Positions 51,705 to 60,136 of a stretch of 64,000 bases of DNA are shown one piece after another. The notes beneath the pieces were generated by a model. That model saw nothing but the letters and a program-made list of their open reading frames with translations. It had not been told where the DNA came from and searched no databases. Origin of the DNA: Nocardioides daeguensis (GTDB taxonomy: Bacteria > Actinomycetota > Actinomycetes > Propionibacteriales > Nocardioidaceae); NCBI RefSeq assembly GCF_019192965.1, contig NZ_JAHTKU010000021.1, positions 62,001-126,000 on the forward strand, given 5' to 3'. The number at the start of each line of letters is the position of its first letter. The stretch's first letter is position 1. A program made the translations under genes and the position numbers.

Positions 51705-52037
51705 GTGGCCCGGCAACACCTCGACGACGCCGTCGGTCCCGACGGCATCCGGGTCACCATCGCGATCGAGCCCGCCGTCGACCGGTTCGTCCGAGCCCAG
51801 GACAAGCTCGGGAGCGCTCTCGTCGTACCCGTGCTCGGCCCGCTCACCGGCGGCCGCGGCCGCAAGCTCGTGCAGCGGGCCGTGTTCGCCGGCACCTGGG
51901 TGGTCGACGTCGAGTCCGACGCGGGCCAACGGGTCCGGGTACGCCGACCCGACCGCTCTCGTGCGCTCGACCTCGCGAAGGCGACCTGGCGCGATGTGGT
52001 CGCGCGTGGCGTGGTGGCGCTCCGCGAGATCGGCTGA
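51705..52037 (+). CDS. Hypothetical protein, 110 aa
   Basis: A small basic protein of 110 residues without signal peptide or membrane helix. It reads GIRVTIAIEPAVDRFVRAQD and ends RDVVARGVVALREIG. The family is not recognised. A leaderless promoter geometry and normal GC3 bias support it as a real gene. It diverges from the MpaB-type oxygenase. Downstream stands the second dispersed palindromic element. Confidence 0.65.
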   Translation: MARQHLDDAVGPDGIRVTIAIEPAVDRFVRAQDKLGSALVVPVLGPLTGGRGRKLVQRAVFAGTWVVDVESDAGQRVRVRRPDRSRALDLAKATWRDVVARGVVALREIG

Positions 52038-52079
52038 CTCCCGGGGGCGTGCCCCGCATCCGCGGTGGCCGGCCGGGAA

Positions 52080-52187
52080 GTAACACGCCGTCCACCCGAC
52101 TACCTGACGGTACTCAGCGCGACACGCCGGGCAGATGGCCGCCCGGCCGCTGACGACCGGCGCCCAGTCGTATGGACAACGTGTTAC
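52080..52187. repeat. Dispersed palindromic element, copy 2
   Basis: 108 bp that begins GTAACACGCCGTCCACCCGA, identical in its first 21 bases to the copy at 22403, and ends ATGGACAACGTGTTAC. The interior differs in sequence and length but contains further inverted repeats (GACACGCCGGGC ... GCCCGGCC). It lies in the 245-nt gap between the 110-aa gene and the end of the helicase gene; nothing else is visible there. Confidence 0.7.
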
Positions 52188-52282
52188 AGCCACGAGGCCA
52201 GGCAGCGGCAGCCGGTACGACGGGCCCGTGTCGGCGTACTCGCCGCGGGTGACCGCTCCGGGCCACCCGCGCGGAGCCGGCG

Positions 52283-54517
52283 TCAGCCCACGGTGGTCAG
52301 CAGCTGGGTGGCGCGGGTGAGGACGACGTACAGCGTGGCGCGGCCGGTGGCCGACTCGTCCTCGATCTCCTGCGGCCGGACCACGACGATGCCGTCGAAC
52401 TCCAGTCCCTTGGTGTCGAGGCCGGTCAGCACGACCACCCGGTCCTCGCCCGAGGGCGTGACCGACGAGTCGATCGCGGCGCGCGCCCCCGCGGCGTCGG
52501 CGGCCAGCTCGGGCCAGGAGGCGAGCCAGGCGTTGACCTCGGAGCGGCGGGCGACGGGGACGACGATGCCCACCGTCCCGGAGACCGCGCCCGCGACGTC
52601 GAGCACGGCGGCCCGGGTCGCCGCCTCGAGGTCGGCCGCGCCCGCGCCGGCGGGCAGGTCCACCACCACGGGCTCCGAGCCCGTACGGCGGACCGCGTCG
52701 GGCAGGTCCGCGTCGAGGCCCACCCGCTGGGCGTAGGCCGCGGCGTGGGCGTAGATCTCGGCGGAGTTGCGGTAGTTCGTCGACAGGTGGAAGGAGTGCA
52801 CCTGCTTGCGCTCCAGCGCCGCCGAACGCGCCGCATCGGCCTCGGCCGGCACCGGCCACGAGGACTGGGCCGGGTCGCCGACGATCGTCCACGAGGCGGT
52901 GCGCCCGCGACGGCCGACCATCCGCCACTGCATGGGGGTGAGGTCCTGGGCCTCGTCGACGAGGACGTGGGCGTAGCCGTCGTCCTCGATGCTCGAGATC
53001 GGCGGGCGCCAGGCGCGACCCGACGGCGCGAACTCGCGGTCGGAGGCGGTCATCAGCTCCCGGATGTCGACGGCACCCTCGATCAGGGCCATCGGGTCGT
53101 CGCGCTCGTCCTCGGCCTTCTGCGGGACGTCGCCGAGGGCGTAGCGCAGCTCGTCGAGCAACGGCACGTCCTCGATCGCGATCTGGGGGCTGATCGGGCG
53201 GGACGGGTCGAGCTCGGCCCAGGTCTTGAGCAGCAGCCGCTGCTCCTCGGCCGACAGCAGGCCCTCGCCGACCCGGGCGAGGAACTCCGGGTCGCGCAGC
53301 CAGCACAGCACGGTCGGCGCGTCGAGCGGCGGCCACCAGGCCAGGGCGAAGTCGAGGAAGTCGTCGCGCGAGAGCATCTCGTCGTTGAACTTCTCGCGGC
53401 CCTGCTCGCGGCCGCGCTCGCCGCGGACCTGCCGCCACAGCGCGTCGAGGAGGGCGTTGGAGACCCGCGGGAGCTGCTTGTTGCGCAGCCCCTGCGACAT
53501 CAGCTGCCGGCGGACCTGGCCCAGCTTGCCGCGGTCGAGGACCAGCCGGTCGTCGCGCCAGAAGACGCGGTACTCGCGGGGGCTGCCCGGCGCCTGCTGG
53601 CGCGCGGTGCGCCGCATCAGCTCGGCCATCCGCGCGGAGCCCTTGATGTCGGCGACGGCCGGCTCGTCGTGCCGGGTCGCGCGGACCTCGTCGACGACCT
53701 CGCCGAGGCTGCGCAGCGCGACCGCGGTCTCGCCGAGCGAGGGGAGCACCCGCTCGATGTAGCGCATGAAGACGCCGGACGGGCCGACGACCAGCACGCC
53801 GCCGCGCTCGTAGCGCTGGCGGTCGGTGTAGAGCAGGTACGCCGCCCGGTGCAGCGCGACGACCGTCTTGCCGGTGCCGGGTCCCCCGGAGATCGACACG
53901 ACACCGCGCGAGGGGGCCCGGATCGCCTTGTCCTGCTCGGCCTGGATGGTCGCGACGATCGAGTGCATCGACCGGTCGCGGGCGCGGGAGAGCTGGGCCA
54001 TCAGGGCGCCCTCGCCGACGATCGGCAGCGAGCGGCCGGCCGCCTCGGCGGCCTCCAGCCCGGCGGCGTCGAGGAGCTCGTCCTCGACCCCGACCACCGA
54101 GCGCCCCGCGCTGCGCAGCACCCGGCGGCGCAGCACGCCGTGGGGGTCGGCCGCCGTCGCCTGGTAGAACACCGCGGCGGCGGGCGCGCGCCAGTCGATC
54201 AGCAGCGACTCGTGGTCGTCGTCGCGCAGGCCGATCCGGCCGACGTAGCGCGGCGCGGCGTCGACGGCCGCGTCGAGGTCGAGCCGCCCGAACACCAGGC
54301 CCTCATGGGCGGCGTCGAGCTGTGCGATCCGCTTCGCGGCCTGGAACACCATCGCGTCGCGCTCCACGAGACCGCCCTCGTGGCCGAGCCGGCCGCGGGA
54401 GTGCCCTTCCTTCGCCAGCTGCTGGGCGGCCTTGCCTGCCTGCTCCAGCTGCCGGTAGACCCGGTTGACGAAGGTCTGTTCTTCCGCGACCTCGCGCTCC
54501 ACCAGCTCGTCTGCCAC
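52283..54517 (-). CDS. helD: HelD-like RNA polymerase-recycling helicase
   Basis: A 744-residue superfamily 1 helicase. An N-terminal coiled coil (REVAEEQTFVNRVYRQLEQA) fits the arm that HelD inserts into RNA polymerase. Walker A is SGGPGTGKTVVALH (Lys217), DEAQD is the Walker B (HVLVDEAQDLTPMQWRMVGR), and C-terminal motifs are FHLSTNYRNSAEI and TLYVVLTRATQ. HelD binds and recycles stalled RNA polymerase; some actinobacterial forms (HelR) protect against rifampicin. GTG 54517 is preferred; GTG 54562 would add 15 residues. A TAGAGT -10-like box lies at 54581-54586. Confidence 0.9.
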   Translation of the reverse strand: MADELVEREVAEEQTFVNRVYRQLEQAGKAAQQLAKEGHSRGRLGHEGGLVERDAMVFQAAKRIAQLDAAHEGLVFGRLDLDAAVDAAPRYVGRIGLRDDDHESLLIDWRAPAAAVFYQATAADPHGVLRRRVLRSAGRSVVGVEDELLDAAGLEAAEAAGRSLPIVGEGALMAQLSRARDRSMHSIVATIQAEQDKAIRAPSRGVVSISGGPGTGKTVVALHRAAYLLYTDRQRYERGGVLVVGPSGVFMRYIERVLPSLGETAVALRSLGEVVDEVRATRHDEPAVADIKGSARMAELMRRTARQQAPGSPREYRVFWRDDRLVLDRGKLGQVRRQLMSQGLRNKQLPRVSNALLDALWRQVRGERGREQGREKFNDEMLSRDDFLDFALAWWPPLDAPTVLCWLRDPEFLARVGEGLLSAEEQRLLLKTWAELDPSRPISPQIAIEDVPLLDELRYALGDVPQKAEDERDDPMALIEGAVDIRELMTASDREFAPSGRAWRPPISSIEDDGYAHVLVDEAQDLTPMQWRMVGRRGRTASWTIVGDPAQSSWPVPAEADAARSAALERKQVHSFHLSTNYRNSAEIYAHAAAYAQRVGLDADLPDAVRRTGSEPVVVDLPAGAGAADLEAATRAAVLDVAGAVSGTVGIVVPVARRSEVNAWLASWPELAADAAGARAAIDSSVTPSGEDRVVVLTGLDTKGLEFDGIVVVRPQEIEDESATGRATLYVVLTRATQLLTTVG

Positions 54518-54638
54518 AGCCCCGTTGCCCCTGCCGTCCGCACTCGTCCCTGACCGCCGCACGAAAGCGGCAAGCCACCAACTCTACAGGCGGCGTACCC
54601 GATGTCGGTGAACGGTGAGCGGACGGGACGGCGAACTC

Positions 54639-54662
54639 CCACCAAAGGCACTACCCTGGTGG
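54639..54662. promoter_or_regulatory. Inverted repeat around TetR promoter
   Basis: CCACCA (54639-54644) pairs with TGGTGG (54657-54662); TACCCT (54652-54657) is a plausible -10 for the TetR gene. Binding here would autoregulate it. The rest of 54518-54702 shows no gene. Confidence 0.45.
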
Positions 54663-54702
54663 TGAACGGCCCGAAGCATCGCGTGTCCAAGGGGGGAACA
54701 CG

Positions 54703-55326
54703 ATGAGCATGTCGACCGGGACGACCTTGTCCCGCAAACCAAACCGCCGCGGCGTGGCCGCGCGCGAGAAACTGTTGTCCACGGCGGTCGAGATGCTCGG
54801 GACCGGCCGCCCGGAGACGGTGTCCATCAACATGGTCGCCAAGGAGGCCGGCCTCAGCTGGGGCTCGGTGCAGAACCTGTTCGGCGACTCCGACGGGTTC
54901 TGGTCCGCCGTGGCCGACCAGGTCGCCGAGGTCGGACCCGACCTCTGGGCGAAGCCGCAGAGCACCACGATCGCCGGCCGCGTGGCCGAGGTGACGGAGC
55001 TCTACAGCAAGGTCCTGGCGTCGCCGTACGCCGTCACCGTGGAGACCATGCGCTGGGCGCTGCCGCGTCCGCTCGACGTGCTCGAGGAGACGCATCCGCG
55101 CACGGCCGCGTCGATCCGGCGCCTCGACGAGCTGGCCTCGAAGGCGTTCGTCCACTTCTTCGACGGGGTCGAGGGCCTCGACGAGGAGCGGCGGACCGCC
55201 ATGTCCGAGGTGCTGCCCGCGATGCTGCGCAGCCTGCGCAACGAGCAGCTGCTGGGGACGCACGTCGACCTCGAGCGCGCGCACAAGGCGATCGTGACGA
55301 TGCTGACGGACTACCTGGAGGGGTAG
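54703..55326 (+). CDS. TetR-family regulator
   Basis: A 207-residue repressor with helix-turn-helix VSINMVAKEAGLSWGSVQNLFGDSDGFW preceded by GVAAREKLLSTAVEMLGTG. The C-terminal ligand domain is helical; its ligand is unknown. It diverges from the helD-like gene across 185 nt that contain a CCACCA...TGGTGG inverted repeat (54639-54662) with a TACCCT box inside, a likely autoregulatory site. It converges on the LLM oxidoreductase with only 4 nt between. Confidence 0.9.
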   Translation: MSMSTGTTLSRKPNRRGVAAREKLLSTAVEMLGTGRPETVSINMVAKEAGLSWGSVQNLFGDSDGFWSAVADQVAEVGPDLWAKPQSTTIAGRVAEVTELYSKVLASPYAVTVETMRWALPRPLDVLEETHPRTAASIRRLDELASKAFVHFFDGVEGLDEERRTAMSEVLPAMLRSLRNEQLLGTHVDLERAHKAIVTMLTDYLEG

Positions 55327-55330
55327 GGGC

Positions 55331-56215
55331 TCAACCACCGAGCAGCGCTCGGGTCGGCGCGATGACCTCCGCGCCGAACCGGGCGATGCCGTCGAGCCGC
55401 TGCTCCACGGTGGCGTGCGGCGGGTAGTAGTACATCCACGGCATCGTCATGCACATCGTCACGCCGCCTCGGGCGGCGCGGACGAAGTCCTCGGGAGCGA
55501 AGGCGTCGGTGAGCGCCGGTACGACGGCGAACGGCTCGTCCGGGTCCTTGCCCGCCCCGCGCCGCAGGGCCGACAGCCGCTCGACGATCGCGATCGCCTC
55601 GTCGACGGTCGCCATGTCGCCGATCCAGCCGTCGTTGCGCGCCGCCCGGCGCAGGGCGACCTCGGACAGCCCGCCGACCCAGACCGGGATCGGGCCCGGC
55701 GGCTCCGGCAGCATGACCAGCCGCTCACAGCTGTAGAACTCGCCGGCGAACTCGGTCCAGCCGGGCCGCCACAGCTCGCGCATCAGGTCCAGGCCCTCGT
55801 CGGTACGACGCCCCCGGGTGGCGAAGTCCTCCTCGAGCAGCTCGAACTCCTCGCGGCACCAGCCGACCCCGACGCCGAGGGCGACCCGGCCGCCGGAGAG
55901 CGCGGCCGCCGTACCCACCGCCTTGGCGACCACGAACGGGTTGCGCATCGCGGCGACGTAGATCGAGGTGAAGAACCGCAGCTCGGTCGTCACCTGGGAC
56001 AGCGCGCCGATGGTGACCCACGGGTCGGGCCAGTCGACGTCGGGCGCCCAGCGCCGCTCGCCGTCGCGCGTGTAGGGGTAGGGCGTCGCGAGCGTCTCCA
56101 GGTCGACCACGTGGTCGGCGAGGCTCAACGCGGTGAACCCGGCCTCCTCGGCGGCGCGCGCCAGCGGCACGAGCTGGTCGATCGGGTGGTAGGCGGTGAC
56201 CATCGCGAAGTCCAC
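55331..56215 (-). CDS. LLM-class F420-dependent oxidoreductase
   Basis: A 294-residue luciferase-like TIM-barrel enzyme. DFAMVTAYHPIDQLVPLARA, GFTALSLADHVVDL, LGVGVGWCREEFELL and PIPVWVGGLSEVALRRAARN fit the actinobacterial F420-dependent LLM family. It probably reduces or oxidises a fatty or steroid-derived intermediate using F420H2. A TAGGGT box (56222-56227) lies 6 nt before GTG 56215. It diverges from an old-yellow-enzyme gene across a KstR-type operator, suggesting joint induction by sterol or fatty acyl-CoA. Confidence 0.88.
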   Translation of the reverse strand: MDFAMVTAYHPIDQLVPLARAAEEAGFTALSLADHVVDLETLATPYPYTRDGERRWAPDVDWPDPWVTIGALSQVTTELRFFTSIYVAAMRNPFVVAKAVGTAAALSGGRVALGVGVGWCREEFELLEEDFATRGRRTDEGLDLMRELWRPGWTEFAGEFYSCERLVMLPEPPGPIPVWVGGLSEVALRRAARNDGWIGDMATVDEAIAIVERLSALRRGAGKDPDEPFAVVPALTDAFAPEDFVRAARGGVTMCMTMPWMYYYPPHATVEQRLDGIARFGAEVIAPTRALLGG

Positions 56216-56236
56216 GGGCCGACCCTAGTCAGGAAA

Positions 56237-56250
56237 TAGAACAGGTTCTA
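56237..56250. promoter_or_regulatory. KstR-type operator between divergent reductases
   Basis: TAGAACAGGTTCTA matches exactly the TnnAACnnGTTnnA consensus of the sterol regulator KstR. Its 3' end overlaps the leaderless -10 (TAGCCT, 56249-56254) of the plus-strand gene, and the -10 of the minus-strand gene (56222-56227) lies 9 nt to the left, so one repressor would block both promoters. No KstR gene is in the window. Confidence 0.75.
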
Positions 56251-56260
56251 GCCTCGGCAC

Positions 56261-58192
56261 GTGTTCTCCCACCTGCTCGCCCCCGGGCGGATCGGCTCGA
56301 TGGAGCTGAGCAACCGGATCGTCCTGTCCCCGATGGAGACGATGTACGGCACCCCCGAGGGCCACCCCTCCGAGCGGACCGTCGCCCACTTCGCCACCCG
56401 GGCGGCCGGCGGCGTCGGCCTGGTGACGGTCGGCGCGACCGGCATCGACCCGCAGCACCCGGAGACGCCGGGCGGCCTGCAGATCGGTGAGGACGCAGCC
56501 GTCCCCGCCCACCGGCGGCTGGTCGAGGCGGTGCACGCGCACGGCGCCCGGATCCAGCCGCAGATCGTCCACGCCGGCCCCGACGGCCTCGGCCCGGAGC
56601 TGCACGGGGTCACCTCGCTCGGGCCGTCGGTGATCGCGTCGTACCTCACCGGGCGCCCCTCGGCCGAGGCCACCAAGGAGCAGATCGCGGCGGTCGTCGA
56701 CCAGTTCCGGGCGGCGGTGGTGCGGGTGCGCGAGGCGGGGTACGACGGCATCGAGCTGCACGCCGCGCACGGCTACATGTTCCTCGGCTCGTTCCTGGCA
56801 CCCCAGCGCAACCGGCGCGGGGACCGCTACCGCGGCACCTCGGTCGAGGGCCGGATCCGGGTGGTGCTCGAGACGCTGGCCGCGATCCGCTCCGAGGCGG
56901 GCCCGGACTTCCCGGTCACGCTGCGGATCTCCGGCTACGAGCGGGTCGCCGCGGGCCGCCCGGTCCACGACACCGCGACCATGGCGCCCCTGCTGGTCGA
57001 GGCCGGTGTCGACGCCTTCCACGTCAGCGGCGGCGTCATCGACCGGCTCGTCACCGGGATGGTCAACGCGGCCGACGACGGCGACGGGCTCAACGTCGGC
57101 GGCGCCGCCGCGGTGCGGGAGGTCGTCGACGTCCCCGTCATCGCGGTCGGCCGGCTGCACGACCCCGCCCTGGCCGAGCGGGTGCTGGCCGAGGGCCGTG
57201 CGGACTTCGTGGCCCTCGGCCGGCCGCTGCTGGCCGACCCGGACCTGCCGCGGAAGCTCGCGGGCTGGGGCGGTGGCGCCTCGGCGGTACGACGGTGCAT
57301 CTCGTGCGAGAGCTGCATCGACACCCTGGAGGAGAAGCTGGCCGCCGAGTGCGCGGTCAACCCGCTGACCGGACACGAGCTCGAGCTCGTGCGGACCGCG
57401 CCCGCGCGGCCCCGGCGGCTGGTCGTCGCCGGGGGCGGTCCGGCCGGGCTGGAGACCGCGTGGCGGGCGGCGGACGCCGGGCTCGAGGTGGTGCTGCTGG
57501 AGGCCGCGGACCGGCTCGGCGGAGCGCTGCTCGACGCGTGCGCGGTGCACCCGGAGAACCGGTCGTACCTCGACTGGCTGCTGGCCCGGGTGGCGGCCGC
57601 GGCGGTCGACGTGCGACTCGGCACCGCGGCCGACGCGGCCCTGGTGCGCTCGCTCGACCCCGCGCTGGTGGTGGTCGCCACGGGCGGCCGGGTCAACCTC
57701 CCGGAGGTCCCGGGCGCCGACCTGCCCCACGTCGTCACCGGCATCGAGCCGGGCCGGGTGCCCGAGGGCCGCCGGGTCGTCGTCGTCGGCGGCCGGATGG
57801 CGGCGGTCGAGTGGTGCGAGCAGCTCGCCCGGGCCGGGAGGCTCGTGGCGCTGCTCCACACCGGTCCGGAGATCGCGCCCGAGTTCGGGGCGAAGCGGCG
57901 CACCGAGCACATGGACCGCCTCGACCGGCTCGGCGTCACCGTGCACGTCGGCTGCACCATCACCGCGATCACGGCGGACGGCGTTGCGTGGACGCCCGCG
58001 AACGGCACCGCGCGGGTGCTGCCCGCCGACGCGGTCGTCCTCGCGGGCGAGGTCGCCGCGGACTCCGCGGTGCGGGACCGGCTGGTCGCCGCGCTGCCCG
58101 CGCTCGACGTACGCGTGGTGGGGGACGCGAACGGGCTGGCGCTGATCCGCGGCGCCACCGCCGACGCGGCCCGGCTGGTCGCGACCCTGTGA
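56261..58192 (+). CDS. Old-yellow-enzyme/2,4-dienoyl-CoA reductase-like flavoprotein
   Basis: A 643-residue NADH:flavin oxidoreductase. Residues 1 to about 340 form an FMN TIM barrel (LSNRIVLSPMETMYGTPEGH, GYDGIELHAAHGYMFLGSFL). Then a 4Fe-4S cluster (CISCESCIDTLEEK ... AECAVNP) and an FAD/NAD domain (VVAGGGPAGLETAWRAADAG, VVVVGGRMAAVEW). This is the layout of 2,4-dienoyl-CoA reductase and related bile-acid or steroid reductases. It should reduce a conjugated double bond. GTG 56261 follows the leaderless -10 TAGCCT by 6 nt. Control by KstR suggests a sterol or fatty acid ring substrate. Confidence 0.92.
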   Translation: MFSHLLAPGRIGSMELSNRIVLSPMETMYGTPEGHPSERTVAHFATRAAGGVGLVTVGATGIDPQHPETPGGLQIGEDAAVPAHRRLVEAVHAHGARIQPQIVHAGPDGLGPELHGVTSLGPSVIASYLTGRPSAEATKEQIAAVVDQFRAAVVRVREAGYDGIELHAAHGYMFLGSFLAPQRNRRGDRYRGTSVEGRIRVVLETLAAIRSEAGPDFPVTLRISGYERVAAGRPVHDTATMAPLLVEAGVDAFHVSGGVIDRLVTGMVNAADDGDGLNVGGAAAVREVVDVPVIAVGRLHDPALAERVLAEGRADFVALGRPLLADPDLPRKLAGWGGGASAVRRCISCESCIDTLEEKLAAECAVNPLTGHELELVRTAPARPRRLVVAGGGPAGLETAWRAADAGLEVVLLEAADRLGGALLDACAVHPENRSYLDWLLARVAAAAVDVRLGTAADAALVRSLDPALVVVATGGRVNLPEVPGADLPHVVTGIEPGRVPEGRRVVVVGGRMAAVEWCEQLARAGRLVALLHTGPEIAPEFGAKRRTEHMDRLDRLGVTVHVGCTITAITADGVAWTPANGTARVLPADAVVLAGEVAADSAVRDRLVAALPALDVRVVGDANGLALIRGATADAARLVATL

Positions 58193-58284
58193 GCGACGAA
58201 TCACCACGGTGATGCAACCCTCGGAGGCGGCTACGGCCTTGGGGTAGTCGTGAGCACGAGGTCTCGGGAGGGGGTGAGCGGCGC

Positions 58285-58815
58285 GTGGACGCCGAGTTCG
58301 CCGCGTTCGTCGCGGCGAAGCAGAACGGACTCCTGCGCTACGGCATGCTCCTGACCGGCGGCGACCCCCACACCTCCGCCGACCTCGCCCAGGAGACCTT
58401 CCTGCGGCTCGGCCGGCGCTGGCGGCACGTCCGCGACGTCGAGCACCAGGACGCCTACGCCCGGCGCACGATGACCCGGCTGTGGTGGACCCGCAGCAAG
58501 CGCGACCGGCGCGAGCAGCTGCGGGCCGAGACCGAGGAGCGGGCCGGCAGCGAGGTCGGCCCGGCCTGGGAGTCCGACGTCTGGGCGGCGCTGCAGCAGC
58601 TGCCGCCGCGCCAGCGCGCCGTGCTCGTGCTGCGCTACTACGAGGACTGCTCGGAGAAGGAGATCGCCGAGGTCCTCGGCTGCCGGCCCGGCACGGTCAA
58701 GAGCCAGGCCAGTCGCGGCATGGCGAGCCTGCGGCGGTTGCTGGGCGTGGACCTGCTCGACGGCGACCTCGACGACGACCTCGACGGCGACAACGTGGGG
58801 GAGGTCGGCGTATGA
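58285..58815 (+). CDS. SigE-family ECF RNA polymerase sigma factor
   Basis: A 176-residue sigma factor of the SigE family. Region 2 is LLRYGMLLTGGDPHTSADLAQETFLRLGRRW; region 4 is LPPRQRAVLVLRYYEDCSEKEIAEVLGCRPGTVKSQASRG. The C-terminus is Asp-rich (DGDLDDDLDGDN). GTG 58285 starts 92 nt after the reductase stop. A GCAACC motif at 58214-58219 may be an ECF -35 of its own promoter. Coupled by a 4-nt overlap to a membrane protein gene that probably regulates it. Confidence 0.9.
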   Translation: MDAEFAAFVAAKQNGLLRYGMLLTGGDPHTSADLAQETFLRLGRRWRHVRDVEHQDAYARRTMTRLWWTRSKRDRREQLRAETEERAGSEVGPAWESDVWAALQQLPPRQRAVLVLRYYEDCSEKEIAEVLGCRPGTVKSQASRGMASLRRLLGVDLLDGDLDDDLDGDNVGEVGV

Positions 58816-59453
58816 GTGAGCTCGACGAGCAGCTGCGCGACTTCGTGCGTCGTGGCGCGGTGCCGGTCCCCCACGTGCCCGACCTCCTCGAGCGCGTGGC
58901 CGCCGGCCAGCGGCGGCACCGGCGGCGCCAGGTGGCCGGCCTCGCCGCTGCTGCCTGCGTGGTGGCCGGGCTCGGCGTGGCGGGCGTCGTGCTGCGCCCC
59001 GCCGGCCACGACCGGGTCCCGAACCCGGCCGCGTCCCCGGCCTGCGGCACCGTGACCATCCGGGCGACCGGGGTCGACCCCGGCGATCCGGGCACCGGCC
59101 TGCCGGGCGGGCTGGTGCTCGTCCTCGACGGCCCGGCGGCCCGCACCTGCGCCATCGGCTCGGGCGTGCGGATCACCGTCGGCACCGGTACGTCGGCGAC
59201 CACCGGCACGATCCCGCCAACCTTCGCGCCGGTCTCGCTCGGCGTCGGGCAGCACGCCTCGGTGCACGCGTCGTGGCGCAACTGGTGCGGTGAGCAAAGC
59301 CCCGCCGTGCGGATCGACTTCCCCGACGGGTCGGCCACCGAGTCCGAGCTCGGTCGCGACGTCCCCGCCTGCACCGACCCTGCGACACCGTCGGTGCTGG
59401 AGTTCACGACCGCCCAGCTGACGGACGTGCAGGGCGGAGGACAGCGGCCCTAG
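58812..59453 (+). CDS. Membrane protein coupled to the sigma factor
   Basis: A 213-residue protein: a cytoplasmic N-terminus (LDEQLRDFVRRGAVPVPHVP), one membrane helix (VAGLAAAACVVAGLGVAGVV, about 41-60) and an outer beta-rich domain with four cysteines (SPACGTVTIRATG, ARTCAIGSG, NWCGEQSP, VPACTDP). The C-terminal domain resembles DUF4232-type actinobacterial secreted domains. ATG 58812 overlaps the sigma-factor stop (ATGA). By position it may be the anti-sigma factor, though the zinc motif of classical anti-sigma domains is absent. Confidence 0.82.
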   Translation: MSELDEQLRDFVRRGAVPVPHVPDLLERVAAGQRRHRRRQVAGLAAAACVVAGLGVAGVVLRPAGHDRVPNPAASPACGTVTIRATGVDPGDPGTGLPGGLVLVLDGPAARTCAIGSGVRITVGTGTSATTGTIPPTFAPVSLGVGQHASVHASWRNWCGEQSPAVRIDFPDGSATESELGRDVPACTDPATPSVLEFTTAQLTDVQGGGQRP

Positions 59454-59463
59454 CAGCAGGCTC

Positions 59464-60072
59464 CTAGCGCATCCGCACCGAGTTGGCCGCGCGGTCGAGC
59501 GCCCCGAAGTACCCCGAGCTCGCGACGAAGCCGTACGCCGCGCCGTCGTACCAGGCGTGGTTCCAGACCTTGAAGTCGCAGCGCGCGTAGCCCACGCCCG
59601 ACCGGATCCGGTTGCGCCACTCGGGGGTCAACGTCGGCCAGGCCCACTCCACACCGGAGTCGTCGTCGCAGCCGCCGGGTGCCTCCATGACCAGTGCCGC
59701 GCCGGTCGCGTAGGTGCCGTCGTAGAAGATCGCGGTGACGACGGACGCCAGGGGGGCACCGGGGGCGCGGAACCCCGGGGCCTCGGCGGCCCCCGCCAGC
59801 CCGGACTCGATGGCCGCCACCGTCGCGGGCGCCGCGAGGTCGGTGGTGCTGAACCCCTCGGCGGGCTCGCCGGTCACGGCCTCCAGCAGCGCATCGGCGC
59901 TCGGATAGCACTGCACCCGGCCGGTCGCGGCCCGCACCAGGCAGGCCTCGTCGCTCGCCTCCGTGACACCAGCCGTCGCACCCGCCGGCGTACCCCCCGG
60001 CAGGACCACCACGGCCAGCGCCACCGCTCCCGCCACACCCGCCACGAGCCTGTTCGTCATCGTGCGCACCAC
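59464..60072 (-). CDS. Secreted crystallin/peptidase-inhibitor I36-like protein
   Basis: A 202-residue exported protein with a signal peptide (RLVAGVAGAVALAVVVLPGG). The mature part fits the small beta/gamma-crystallin or inhibitor family I36 fold: TAIFYDGTYATGAALVMEA, CDDDSG, CDFKVWNHAWYDGAAYGF, ending ALDRAANSVRMR. Cysteines are paired. Starts at GTG 60072 with GGAGG 5 nt upstream; GTG 60069 or ATG 60060 are alternatives. It is convergent with the sigma-factor operon (10 nt apart). Function may be protease inhibition or wall protection. Confidence 0.78.
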   Translation of the reverse strand: MVRTMTNRLVAGVAGAVALAVVVLPGGTPAGATAGVTEASDEACLVRAATGRVQCYPSADALLEAVTGEPAEGFSTTDLAAPATVAAIESGLAGAAEAPGFRAPGAPLASVVTAIFYDGTYATGAALVMEAPGGCDDDSGVEWAWPTLTPEWRNRIRSGVGYARCDFKVWNHAWYDGAAYGFVASSGYFGALDRAANSVRMR

Positions 60073-60136
60073 GCCCACCTCCACCGGTGCCCATGCTCCG
60101 GATCCGGGCGTGGCAAACCCCGATCAGGGGCCCGGG

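Noticed and set aside
54703..55326. TetR gene as the KstR that binds 56237-56250
   Set aside because: Its helix-turn-helix does not resemble KstR and it has its own inverted repeat; proximity alone does not justify the link.
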